Origin: Cladophialophora immunda
Lineage: Eukaryota; Ascomycota; Eurotiomycetes; Chaetothyriales; Herpotrichiellaceae
Direction: 5' to 3'
DNA: 64,000 nucleotides
NCBI RefSeq assembly: GCF_000835495.1
Contig: NW_015622547.1
Coordinates: 1,364,001 to 1,428,000 of the forward strand
The position numbers and the translations under genes are program-made. Of the stretch, positions 41,934 through 51,222 are shown in pieces. Below the pieces are notes generated by a model that was given only the letters and a program-made list of their open reading frames with translations, was not told where the DNA came from and searched no databases. Position 1 is the stretch's first letter. Each line of letters opens with the position of its first letter.

Positions 41934-42394
41934 CGTTAAGGGTTATGGATGATCTAGACAGAATCAGTCAACTTGCGCTCTTGATTTGCGTGAAAAGTGC
42001 CTTCTTCGTTCCAGCATACCTCTGAGCGATTTCGTCCTCGTACACGTACACGTCATCGTCATAGCCGTGGTTAGTGTCCATCCATCTCAATCATGCGGAG
42101 GTGGTGGAGAGGGGCGCAGGGCGGGGGATTTTAAGCGAATGATGTCGGAGGTGGTGATGGTATCCGAAGCCCACGAGGAGGGGAAAACGCAGGACGACCA
42201 AGTATTGGATGAGCGACAGAATGTCATGGTTCTACAAGCGACAGCCTCTGTGTCAAAAACAACCTCGCAGCTTTCGCGGAAGCTTCTTCGGTCCAAGGCT
42301 CTTATCATGTCCCTTGGTGGATAACTGCTCCTCCGCTCAACCTCTCCTGCGCCTGCGAAACACGATACCCTGAGCTGCTTCACTATACTTCATC
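41934..42394. promoter_or_regulatory. Bidirectional promoter of the UPF0261 / TIM-barrel pair
   Basis: 461 bp between two divergent starts. It includes GCGGAG (about 42095) and GCGGGG (about 42121), which fit the loose CreA-type SYGGRG pattern; such hexamers are common by chance. No TATA box is evident. Confidence 0.55.
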
Positions 42395-43777
42395 ATGGTC
42401 AAACCTACGGTGCTCATCGTCGGCACGCCTGATACCAAACTCGATGAAATCCTCTACCTTAGAGAGCAAATCCTGGGCGAGGGGACGTGCAACACCAAGA
42501 TCCTCGATGTAAGTCACAGCATACCAGCCAAGGTGAGAGCGCCGCTGGACAGCCTCCCGTCGGGCGAAGTCATTTCTCCTCTCGAAGAACACAGCTCGAC
42601 CTTGAAAGAGCTCTCTCGCGGCGAGTACATCGACAAGGCCATCGAAATATGCACACCCATCGTCAAAGACCTGATCTCCAAGTCAGTCGTCCAAGGCATT
42701 GTCTCTGCAGGCGGCAGCAGTGGCTCCTCGCTTGCAACGGCCTTCATGCGCCATGCCTGCCCTGTCGGGTTCCCCAAGCTGATGGTGTCGACCATGGCCA
42801 GCGGCGACATCAAGCACTACGTCGAGGAGACAGACATTACCATGATGTACAGCGTTGTTGATATTGCAGGGGTTAACTCGATCCTGAAACGTATCTTGTC
42901 CAATGCGGCGGCCGCCATATCGGCCATGACGGTCTCGTACGCCAAATCCCTCGTCGACGCCTCTGCCGTTTCCGCCAAAGGCAAGCGTATCGCCATCACA
43001 ATGTTTGGCAACACCACGCCGTGCGTCGATGCGGTGCGCCGCATCCTCACCTCGGCACCCCATGACGCCTCGGACTACGAGATCTACGTCTTCCACGCCA
43101 CCGGCTCGGGTGGGCGCGCCATGGAACGCCTCATTGCGGAAGGCCAGATCGACGCCGTGATCGATCTGACGACTACAGAAATCCCCGACGAACTCTTCGG
43201 CGGCGTCCTGACCGCCGGGCCCGACCGCCTCGAGATTGCCGCGAAGAAGGGCGTCCCCATGATCGTGTCGGTCGGGGCGTGCGACATGGTGAACTTCGGC
43301 CCCAAGGACACCGTGCCGGAGAAATACAAGGACCGCAAGCTGTTCGTGCACAACCCGGCCGTCACGCTGATGAGGACGACTGCCGAAGAGAACCAGAAGA
43401 TCGGCGAGTTCATCGCCAACAAACTGTCCACCCACGCCACCAGCCCGGGCTCCATCCGCGTCCTGATCCCGGAGAAGGGAATCAGCATGCTGGACGCGGC
43501 CGACAAGCCCTTCTTCGACGAGGAAGCCGACAAGGCCCTCTTCGACGCGATCCAGGAGGGCCTCGAGGCCACCCAGATCGAGGTGGAGAAACACGACCTG
43601 CACATCAACGACGAGGTGTTTGCGGGCCACGTGGCGAGCGCGATCCTCGAAGTCATGGGCGTCACGCAGCGCAATTACCGGCTTGCCAACGCCAGGCGGC
43701 GGAAATGGAGCTTCGACCACGGCGCCTCCGTCATGCTGGCCCGGCGGAGCAGCCAGATCGAGATCCCCGACGCTTGA
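42395..43777 (+). CDS. UPF0261 / Tm-1-like ATP-binding domain protein
   Basis: 460 aa, single exon, family PF06792. Readable blocks are VLIVGTPDTKLDEILYLREQ, QGIVSAGGSSGSSLATAFMR, GFPKLMVSTMASGDIKHYVE, DITMMYSVVDIAGVNSILKR, GSGGRAMERLIAEGQIDAVI, DLTTTEIPDELFGGVLTAGP, SVGACDMVNFGPKDTVPEKY, VLIPEKGISMLDAADKPFFD and the C-terminal DLHINDEVFAGHVASAILEV. Length equals bacterial single-domain members. Established knowledge: the N-terminal domain of tomato Tm-1 belongs to this family and binds ATP. The cellular role in fungi and bacteria is not known to me. The coding region is visibly more GC-rich than its flanks. It is divergent from the TIM-barrel gene. Confidence 0.93.
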   Translation: MVKPTVLIVGTPDTKLDEILYLREQILGEGTCNTKILDVSHSIPAKVRAPLDSLPSGEVISPLEEHSSTLKELSRGEYIDKAIEICTPIVKDLISKSVVQGIVSAGGSSGSSLATAFMRHACPVGFPKLMVSTMASGDIKHYVEETDITMMYSVVDIAGVNSILKRILSNAAAAISAMTVSYAKSLVDASAVSAKGKRIAITMFGNTTPCVDAVRRILTSAPHDASDYEIYVFHATGSGGRAMERLIAEGQIDAVIDLTTTEIPDELFGGVLTAGPDRLEIAAKKGVPMIVSVGACDMVNFGPKDTVPEKYKDRKLFVHNPAVTLMRTTAEENQKIGEFIANKLSTHATSPGSIRVLIPEKGISMLDAADKPFFDEEADKALFDAIQEGLEATQIEVEKHDLHINDEVFAGHVASAILEVMGVTQRNYRLANARRRKWSFDHGASVMLARRSSQIEIPDA

Positions 43778-44660
43778 GTTGCTTTGCCGCAGCACATCCT
43801 TCGTCCTTTCTGGAAACTCTTTTGTGGATAGTCCACATCACGGCTTGATGTGGATTGAAAGAGGGAAGTTTTGAAGAGAGGGGACTTCGAGGCTGGTGGA
43901 TTGCAGTGTGCACGGTACTCCCCGCAAGCGACGCTTCGGTGTCCGCTGCAAACATTGTACCGCCCCGGGTGATTCATGTCCTGTCATGTTGTATTGCGGT
44001 TAGACCATGTCATCTCGTGAATGTCGTGGTGAAGCTATTGTTTGGGTGACTGATTGAATGATTTGCTGAGTTCCTCATTTATGAAAATACCCCTATATCA
44101 ATGTCAAGTACCATTCTATTGTCCGTTCGTACCTGTCAATGATCACACACACCCGCTCCAAAGTCCAATGCCGAGTCCTTCGTGCCGCACAGCCTGTCGC
44201 GGAGAAGTGTATGGTTTATGGATCCACCACGTATGCATCGGTACAGTCGTACATATAGGTAGTTGCCAGCATCATATGATTATATTATTCTCCCATCACC
44301 AATTGACGAGGACGGCAGGCATCGTGGTCCACATCATCGTCGGGGTCGTCCGCTTCTCCTTCAAGTTTCTAGGTCTATCTACCTCTTCACAGCACGACCA
44401 GGGCAGGACGAACACAGCGAGAAATGAAAGAGAAGGTGCAAAGCAAGGATGGAGCTTTTGAGAACCATAAAGACTATTTAGTCCAAAGTTGCGCTGACTT
44501 CAAGAAGGCCGCCCAAAGAAAGGTATAACCAGTGGAATTACACGAGTTCCTCAAACCCGTGTTGGGCCATGGACATAGCGGCCGAATATCCAACGCTGCC
44601 TCTTTTGTTGCCCTCGCTCCCCGTGCTCCTTCTTCTGCATTATCATTCAATCCAAAACTA
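43778..44660. other. Convergent intergenic region, no gene seen
   Basis: About 880 bp between the stops of the UPF0261 gene and the MPS1 gene. AT-rich stretches around 44040-44300 look like 3' flanks. Nothing else is seen. Confidence 0.45.
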
Positions 44661-47207
44661 CTACCATGCCGTGCCCTCCAAATTCGCCTGCCTCAACTTC
44701 TCATAAAACGCCCCAGGCCAGCCCACCATCTCCTGGTCACTCGGCAGACAACTGACCTCCTCACCCTCTTTACACACAATTTCCCCCTTCGCTTTCAACG
44801 CCTCCTCCCTTCGTCGACAATATCCCACCACATTTCCGATGACTCGGCCCAGCATCTCCGGCGAAATAGCGACAGGGTTCAGGAAAGGATCCGTTTCGGA
44901 CAAGAGCTCTTTGATCGTGGGTCTCAGGGATTGTTCTCGTGTGAGGCAACGTTTCAAGGTCTTGATGAGCCCGAAGGGAACCACGGACCCGCCGATGCCT
45001 GTGGTCGGGAAAGAAATCTCGACCTTCGGGTTGGGGATGGACATGATGCGCTCGAATTGCTTCTGGATGTGGGCGAACGGGGGCTGTCCATAGGTCATTT
45101 GATAAAGGATACATCCCAGGCTCCAAACGTCACTGGGCTTGCCGAGTTTGAGCAGTTTCGTACCAGGAGGTTGCTGCGATCCTGTAGCTGGTGTGTGACA
45201 GACCAAAGATTCCGGAGACATGTAATTGGGCGTGCCGATTTGGTTTTCCCGATGCACATTGACTGTGTTTTCTTGAATGGCGTTGGCAATGCCAAAATCG
45301 ATGAGTTTGAGTTGACCCTTGACGAGGAGGAAATTGGCGGGCTTGAGGTCTGAATGAACAATGTCGTGATCATGCACTGCCTGGACGCATTCCAGCATTT
45401 CTTTCCAATAGTGCCTGGTGAAAGTGATGTCCAGTTTGGCATTCTCTACCTTGAGCTGCTCGTTCAGCATTTTGTTGAAGTCGGTCTCTCCTAGCTCCAT
45501 CATGACACTGAGCACTCCTTTTTCCTCGTTAATCTCGTAGTCGTATAATCTGATAACGCGATCCACGTTTTCGAGCTTCTTCAATAGGTCAATCTCTCCC
45601 TTGTAGCCTACAATTGCCGCCATGTCGGCTTCCTCGAGATTGACTCGTTTGAGGGCGAAGATCTTGTAATTCTCCGCCATGATTCGGAAAACCCTTGATG
45701 ATCCGCCCCGACCTATGCAATCCAGCCGCCGATAGGTTTTTCCATTCAAGACGTAGTGAACGGATCTCTTGTTGCGAGAGCCCGCGTTTGACGTCGCCGC
45801 ATCAAGAATCGACATTTTCGGCGGTGGGGCGGGAGCCGGTCGATGAGGCGTGTTATTAGACCGTGGAGCCAGTGGCTGACGAGACGGCGAAGCGTGTCCT
45901 GAGGAAGGCTCAACCGGCTTCTGGTCCAATGGAGCACCGTCTTCTTGAATGTCCAAGATTGCAGCCGATGGTTTACTCCTTCGAAAAGTTGGCGGGGGCT
46001 CATTTTCCTGGTTTTCTGATGAGGAAAGGGCTGGCAAAGGTGGAATCTTGAAGACGGGTCTTCTTTGAGAGCTTGACGATTTGGATGAAGGCTGAGAATC
46101 CCGCACAGCGGGCGTAGGGTCGGCCTGGAGAGCAGATCCTGGTCGTGGCGGCGAAGGAATTCGCGACAGGACCCCATCCATTTGTTTGGGAGATGTATTC
46201 AGAGGCGAATGCTTAGCTGGTCTGATCTGTTCAGGGCTGCCTCTTAGTGCAAGCAGGTCGTCTGGCAAATCTTGTAGTTCGGGCTCTTTGGCCCGCCGAC
46301 CCATTTCCATCTCAGGAGTATCGGGGCGCGGCAGGTCTTGATGCTCCATGTGAACATCTTCGTCTTCGCTGGGGCGACGCATCATGCCTCTCCTTACGGG
46401 TTTGTTGAGCAACGCACCTCCAATTCGTCGGACTCGCATGGTACTCTGAGCACCATTTTCATCGGCTTTTCGAGATCGACTGATTGTCGATGGTGCAGCC
46501 GCATTCTGCTCGTCGAGGCTGCTTCGTATTATACTGGATTTTGGGCTGGTTGACCTTTTTGAAGTCTCAGGCGGTTGTTCGGCTGGTTCCTCCCTTCCCT
46601 CTTCACCTGAAGGTGGAGATCTCGACAGCCGCCTAGCATCGCTGATGCGGATACGCCGAACTCTGGGTGCCGGCGTCTGTGAGTCTTGACGTGCAGTTTG
46701 AGCGCCTGCTGTCGACTTGTCGTGGATTTTGTACATAAATGATCCGTCTCTCCCTAAGATACCGGGCTGCATGGGGCGAGGGACCGAGGTGACTCGAACG
46801 ACCCGCGGGGCAGGACTACCGTCTCTTTGTTGAGGTGGACTTGAAGATCTGAGTATTTCCAGTGGTGTTCCTCTGCTTCTTCTCCGCGAGTACCCCGTGC
46901 TGGTCGGCTTCGCGCTGTGTGGTCCTGGTTCCACGTTTTCCTTCTCATGTCCCAACTGTTCATTGTCTTCGCCCAATATAGCTTGCGCTTCGGCACTTAA
47001 TTTGATCGGCGCAAGATCTTCATCGTCTGAGCTATCTCCAGTCATGCTTTGATCGAACTGTTGGTTACTACCGGGCGCTGTAGTCGGTATTGGGTGAGCA
47101 CGGGTTGTTAAGGGTCGCGCTGCGGTTCGGTGCGGTCGACGAGAATTGTTGAGAGACGAGGCTAGGATCGCCGGAGAGGGCGAGGTATAGGCAGCCATAG
47201 AGAGCAC
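44661..47207 (-). CDS. MPS1: Mps1-type dual-specificity checkpoint kinase
   Basis: 848 aa, single exon. Mps1/TTK kinases act at kinetochores in the spindle checkpoint and at spindle poles. The N-terminal ~480 residues are disordered, rich in Ser, Pro and Arg, with several S/T-P sites. The kinase domain follows at about 490-780: GRGGSSRVFRI (glycine loop), FALKRVNLEEAD (ATP lysine, the latter part typical of Mps1), VHSDLKPANFLL (catalytic loop, about 619), LIDFGIANAIQ (DFG, about 635), NQIGTPNYMSPESL (activation segment) and SDVWSLGCILYQM. The text NEEKGVLSVMMELGETDFNK is Mps1-specific. A C-terminal tail of about 60 residues ends in Trp. The Met at codon 4 (47198) is an equally good start. Confidence 0.94.
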   Translation of the reverse strand: MLSMAAYTSPSPAILASSLNNSRRPHRTAARPLTTRAHPIPTTAPGSNQQFDQSMTGDSSDDEDLAPIKLSAEAQAILGEDNEQLGHEKENVEPGPHSAKPTSTGYSRRRSRGTPLEILRSSSPPQQRDGSPAPRVVRVTSVPRPMQPGILGRDGSFMYKIHDKSTAGAQTARQDSQTPAPRVRRIRISDARRLSRSPPSGEEGREEPAEQPPETSKRSTSPKSSIIRSSLDEQNAAAPSTISRSRKADENGAQSTMRVRRIGGALLNKPVRRGMMRRPSEDEDVHMEHQDLPRPDTPEMEMGRRAKEPELQDLPDDLLALRGSPEQIRPAKHSPLNTSPKQMDGVLSRIPSPPRPGSALQADPTPAVRDSQPSSKSSSSQRRPVFKIPPLPALSSSENQENEPPPTFRRSKPSAAILDIQEDGAPLDQKPVEPSSGHASPSRQPLAPRSNNTPHRPAPAPPPKMSILDAATSNAGSRNKRSVHYVLNGKTYRRLDCIGRGGSSRVFRIMAENYKIFALKRVNLEEADMAAIVGYKGEIDLLKKLENVDRVIRLYDYEINEEKGVLSVMMELGETDFNKMLNEQLKVENAKLDITFTRHYWKEMLECVQAVHDHDIVHSDLKPANFLLVKGQLKLIDFGIANAIQENTVNVHRENQIGTPNYMSPESLVCHTPATGSQQPPGTKLLKLGKPSDVWSLGCILYQMTYGQPPFAHIQKQFERIMSIPNPKVEISFPTTGIGGSVVPFGLIKTLKRCLTREQSLRPTIKELLSETDPFLNPVAISPEMLGRVIGNVVGYCRRREEALKAKGEIVCKEGEEVSCLPSDQEMVGWPGAFYEKLRQANLEGTAW

Positions 47208-47684
47208 TATCGTTAGATATTGATATTGTTGGGTGTGCTCATGGTCGATGACACTATTGTTCGAAGGACTTTATTTCGCCGTGAAGACGCGCCGCAGTTG
47301 TGGATTGAAGCTCCAAAGAGGACATCGGGGGTGGCGGCAAAACTTCGGGTATTTGCGTGGTTGACCGGGCAACACTGGACACAATCTAGATCATACAGAG
47401 GATGGGACGCAGTCTTCAATCATGATTAATATTATGCTGTTCGAGGTACGCCAACGCTGTCCTCGCTTTTCCTCGCTTTTCCTAAATTGTTCTGCTTCCC
47501 CAGGATGGTGGCACTAAATGCCGTCAGTGCCATCCAAGAGCATCCATGCCAGCGCCTCTGCCAAAAATGCTTCAACAACTAACTTTTCGACCAAAACTCC
47601 AACTGAATCGGCCTGGGTCCGAGTATCCAAGCAGATCGGTTCCCAACCTTCACTAGCGTAAAGCCTCTTTCCTTGAAAGATGCT
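47208..47684. other. MPS1 upstream region
   Basis: About 480 bp between MPS1 and the stop of the next minus-strand gene. It holds the MPS1 promoter. No gene is seen. Confidence 0.5.
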
Positions 47685-48369
47685 TCAGAGCATGCAGCTG
47701 AATCCGACGAAGATGCCCGCTGCGACGACACCAAGGCCATAGATCTGTCCAATGTCGATCACCAGTCTTGATGCAGCAGAGCTTCCAGAGCCACTGCTTC
47801 CGCCCGAAGCAGCAGTTGTCGTAGCAGCTGAACCACCGCCAAAACCAGTGTAGATGACGCCGTCAGAGGCTGTGGAAGCGGCCGACCCCACGACTGTTGA
47901 GGTAGCCGGCATTGTGGTAATTGTGCTTGTGTTTACCCTTGTTGGGTTGAGTGCACCACATGGGTGATCTTGTACACAGGCAGCTGCACAGCTATTGTCA
48001 GTGCCGCAAGCCTGCTGACATTGGGTGTTGTACTCCGTGCAGATATAGTAGGGGAGGGTTTGAGAGTATTCGGAGGCGTTGGGGGAGAGCCCATTAGAGC
48101 ATATGCACGAATAGGTGAGGCCAACAGGGTCACAGGTGTTGGCGTCGGTGGCAGCAGAATTGCCAGCCGTTTGCAGACAGATGAGAGGACATTCAGCAAT
48201 CTGCGAGTCACACCACGACTCTGTTCACGGATCGTTAGCGACAATTGGGTTGGTGACGGGAACACAACTCACGTCTCGTTGACAGAGGCACTGAATTGGG
48301 GTCAATGGTCTGCGTAATGGCCAGCCGGGCCAGGAGTGCTAGCGAAGCGGTGATGAGAAGGTGTTGCAT
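47685..48369 (-). CDS. Cys-rich fungal surface protein with GPI signal
   Basis: Two exons, 48273-48369 and 47685-48220, join across a 52-bp intron (GTGAGT...AACAG), giving 210 aa. The signal peptide is MQHLLITASLALLARLAITQ. The join reads STRQSWCDSQIAECPLIC, and the mature part has about a dozen Cys (CLQTAGN, NTCDPVGLTYSCICSNG, YYICTEYNTQCQQACG, NSCAAACVQDHPCGA). This text resembles a widespread Pezizomycotina family of small Cys-rich surface proteins; I recall it as DUF7707 but cannot check that. A Ser/Thr/Gly linker is followed by a hydrophobic C-terminus (GLGVVAAGIFVGFSCML) fitting a GPI-anchor signal. It lies about 8 kb from the other Cys-rich GPI gene, but the Cys patterns differ. Confidence 0.82.
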
Positions 48370-49559
48370 GATGAACAGAGCTGTTTTTTGGGTCTGTGGC
48401 GAGGATTCTGTGTCAATGCGGGATTGCTCGTTATTAGTTGCTGAACGATGTGGAAAAGACCGAATGGACAAACGAATGTAACGGAAAGATATTGCTGTTT
48501 TCTTCGAAGAACGAGAGGAATAGAAGTTTGTTGCTGAAGGAGAAGTGAAGAGAGCAAGCAGCAGCAGAAGACAAGGGCATAAAAAGGGCGGAGGAGGCAA
48601 GGGTTCTGGCGAGAGTGGTATGCCGCTATCCAACCATCACCATGACCAGTTTGGGATGGTGTTGAAGCCACCTGCTCGGGTTGGGGGGGCAGGATCTCTC
48701 TTCGCTGTTCCCGCCACTGAGCCAGTCTCCAGCTTCTCCAGAGCTAAGAGATTCTAGCCCATCCTCATTGCCCTTCTCTTTGACATGTGCCCCAGCAACA
48801 AAAAAGTCTCGCGTGCATGACTGTGGCACAGATGGGTGCAACTGGGTGCAGAAGGAGGTTGACTTGTCTCAGGCGTCGCCAGAAGTCCGTGGTGTTGTGC
48901 GGAGCTGATGAACCCTTGTTGAGGTCAAAGGTGCATGATGCCCAATAGTAGATGGATCCCGAATTCCCGGGGGCTCCACGGCGCGCAGTTCCAGGGCCAA
49001 TGGCGCCCCAAGGACCCTACAAGCAGCGACACCAGGACGCCCAGAGTGCCCAGGCACGGAAGCAGCCACTGTGACTTGTACTGTGTAGGTAAGATATCTC
49101 CACACCCTTATTTATTGCCCTTGGTGTCCTTTGCCTGCGGTTCCAGAGGCGTTTACGGGTGCGCCCCCTCCCCCCCCGGCGGTGGCTAGATTCAGTCAGG
49201 TGTTCATCCATCTGCTGCTTGTTCCCTCGAGTTACCAGTGTTTATTATATCAATCAATTTCGACCAAAATGAAGAGATCGACAGTGAGCTGCGTGTTGAT
49301 CTGGTCATTCCACTCTCCCACCCCGTTCCTCTCTGCCTAAACATGGCTAGCCGTCAACATCAAAGAATGGCGCTACACAGGCCACTTTGCTCAATCCAGA
49401 CACCTGCATTGGTGCCATCGTGCTAGCTGCGGGTTTTTCGGGGCTTTTGCAACCTTTTTTTAATCCTCTTTTTTTTCTCCCTTCTGAAACATCTGCTGAG
49501 CTCGTCACCTTACTTGCATCTCACAATCCTCTCTGGAGGCGGGGCTATCTCTATCTGGG
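48370..49559. other. Divergent intergenic region, no gene seen
   Basis: About 1.2 kb between the Cys-rich gene (minus) and the PX-domain gene (plus). It contains both promoters. C-rich runs occur near 49167-49182. Confidence 0.45.
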
Positions 49560-50264
49560 TTGCACCCGCTGCTTCAAACATCCCAGCTTCACCTCAATGC
49601 TCCGTCGACCGCACCTCGCGACGCTAACATTTACCCTTCCGGTGTCCAAGTGCGCACATGCATGGAGACCTCGCGTTCCGTCCCAATCACTGCATTGGGT
49701 TCCGATCAACCGAAACGAGACTCCGTAGCTGCACCCGTGGTGGACGGCGCTGAACGGTCTGGCGATCGGCCTCGACCCTCGCCTACCCCGCCGCCGTACT
49801 GGCAACCAAGCAGAGAGCCGTCGTTTGATGAACTGTCCGCCACCCGACCGCCTCCCATCGCTCTTGAGGACCATACCTTGTCCCGAGAACCTAGCAGAGC
49901 GGCGCTCTGGGCTAAATCAATCTCCATCGACGAATATGTCATCGTCCAAGGGAACCCGATAGGAGTAGGCGCCTATGTGGTGTATAATATCAATGTCCAG
50001 ACCCTCGATGGAGGCCCTATGACAATCCGAAAGCGATATTCCGAGTTCGATGAGCTGCGAGCCAAGTTGGTCAAAGCCTACCCTCAGTCAACCAGGTCGT
50101 CGCTGCCGCCTCTTCCCCCGAAGAGTGCCATATACAAGTTCCGGCCCAAATTCCTGGAGAAACGGCGAGAAGGGCTGGCCTATTTCCTTAATTGCGTCAT
50201 GCTGAATCCGGAATACGCCGGTTCTACGTTTGTTAAAGATTTCATCTTCCCACCAGAGACATGA
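49560..50264 (+). CDS. PX-domain protein, Ypt35-like
   Basis: 234 aa from 49560, or 200 aa from the ATG at 49662 (METSRSVPITALG); the inner start gives a protein closer in size to yeast Ypt35 and I find the two hard to separate. The C-terminal ~115 residues are a PX domain: IDEYVIVQGNPIGVGAYVVY, then the phosphoinositide-binding IRKRYSEFDELRAKL, the PPLPPKS loop, and FLEKRREGLAYFLN. The Arg in RKRYSEF is the usual PtdIns3P contact. The N-terminal part is Pro/Ser-rich and disordered. A peripheral endosome or vacuole membrane protein is inferred from the fold; yeast Ypt35 recruits Vps13 through its N-terminal tail, and I cannot confirm that motif here. Confidence 0.85.
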   Translation: MHPLLQTSQLHLNAPSTAPRDANIYPSGVQVRTCMETSRSVPITALGSDQPKRDSVAAPVVDGAERSGDRPRPSPTPPPYWQPSREPSFDELSATRPPPIALEDHTLSREPSRAALWAKSISIDEYVIVQGNPIGVGAYVVYNINVQTLDGGPMTIRKRYSEFDELRAKLVKAYPQSTRSSLPPLPPKSAIYKFRPKFLEKRREGLAYFLNCVMLNPEYAGSTFVKDFIFPPET

Positions 50265-51138
50265 AATGGGTCGACCGTGAGTCAAGTAAATTCTCCGCCG
50301 CTTCCACAAACCAACATCAATGAAGAAGCAGCCTCTCACCTGCAAGCCATCCGGACAACAAGACTTCTTGCTGGGAAACGAAACGGAAAAGCTACAACCA
50401 GTTCACCGTGACCCTCACCCCTTTGTCACCTTCACCCTCATCTAGACTCCCTCCTGCTCATTCTCCTACTACACCCCCTACAGCTTCCGGCGGCTATGCG
50501 CTCGGTGGGCCTATAGAACACTCATCCTAACTTAGGATCGCAATATACCCATACCCGATAGCACGACCGCTACGATCTCGGTGGTCATCGTCTACCGCCC
50601 ACTCGTTAGCCTATAAAAATGCCCTTCCGACTCTCCTCACCCAATTCTACTCCTCTTCCATTATACGCGTTTCCCTCGACGACGTCGCTAGTCTTCTACT
50701 CCGACTCTCTGGGCTGAGGTGATGCCATAAAGGTCGTCAAGAAGCTTTCCGGGGCATGACGGCGGAAAGGGTAGTCTGTGTACGGAGTACATTCTAGCGC
50801 TTTTCTCCCTCAGTCTGGTCCATGCTTCTGGAACAGGGCGGATCTTGTTCCAGAGCAGCCTTTCGGCATCGAGCGCAGGACAAAACTGACCTCCAGGGCA
50901 CGGTTTAGTTCGAGATGGACAAAGGATCGTGAAGCGGGACTTGACGACGTTGTCGGACTTACCCCTTACCTCCTCGGTGCGCATATCAAGCTCAGGTCCG
51001 GGGCCCGTGGACTCGGGGCCGCGATACAACGCGGGGAATTCGGGCGATCTTCCCTCGCATCCGATAGCAGCTTCCCACCGGCTGTGTCCTGCTAAAGGGG
51101 CAGGCTTTCTTCGAGGTTTAAAGCTACGTTATAAGACC
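50265..51138. other. Upstream region of the metabolic cluster
   Basis: About 870 bp between the PX gene and the uORF/dehydratase gene. No gene is seen. It holds the dehydratase promoter. Confidence 0.45.
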
Positions 51139-51222
51139 ATGGCCGCGGAAACAGAGCATATGTGCTTATCTGAGCACGCTGACCCTTGTTACTGTCAGGC
51201 TTGTCTAGGACTGAGGAAATGA
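51139..51222 (+). other. Cys-rich upstream ORF overlapping the dehydratase start (ATGA)
   Basis: A 27-codon frame starts in the strong context ACCATGG at 51139 and ends with TGA at 51220-51222, overlapping the dehydratase ATG (51219-51221) as ATGA. The peptide has four Cys in its second half ([20 protein letters not shown]). The overlap would suit termination-reinitiation, or the uORF may repress the main frame. Real translation is not shown by sequence alone. Confidence 0.4.

Noticed and set aside
42683..43795. 370-codon minus-strand frame opposite the UPF0261 gene
   Set aside because: It is a shadow of a GC-rich coding region; its product is Arg/Gly/Asp/Val-rich with no domain, while the plus strand is a clear UPF0261 protein.
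51139..51222. The Cys-rich uORF as a spliced first exon of the dehydratase
   Set aside because: The only GT...AG intervals between it and the main frame are shorter than 30 bp, too short for an intron here; a separate uORF is simpler.
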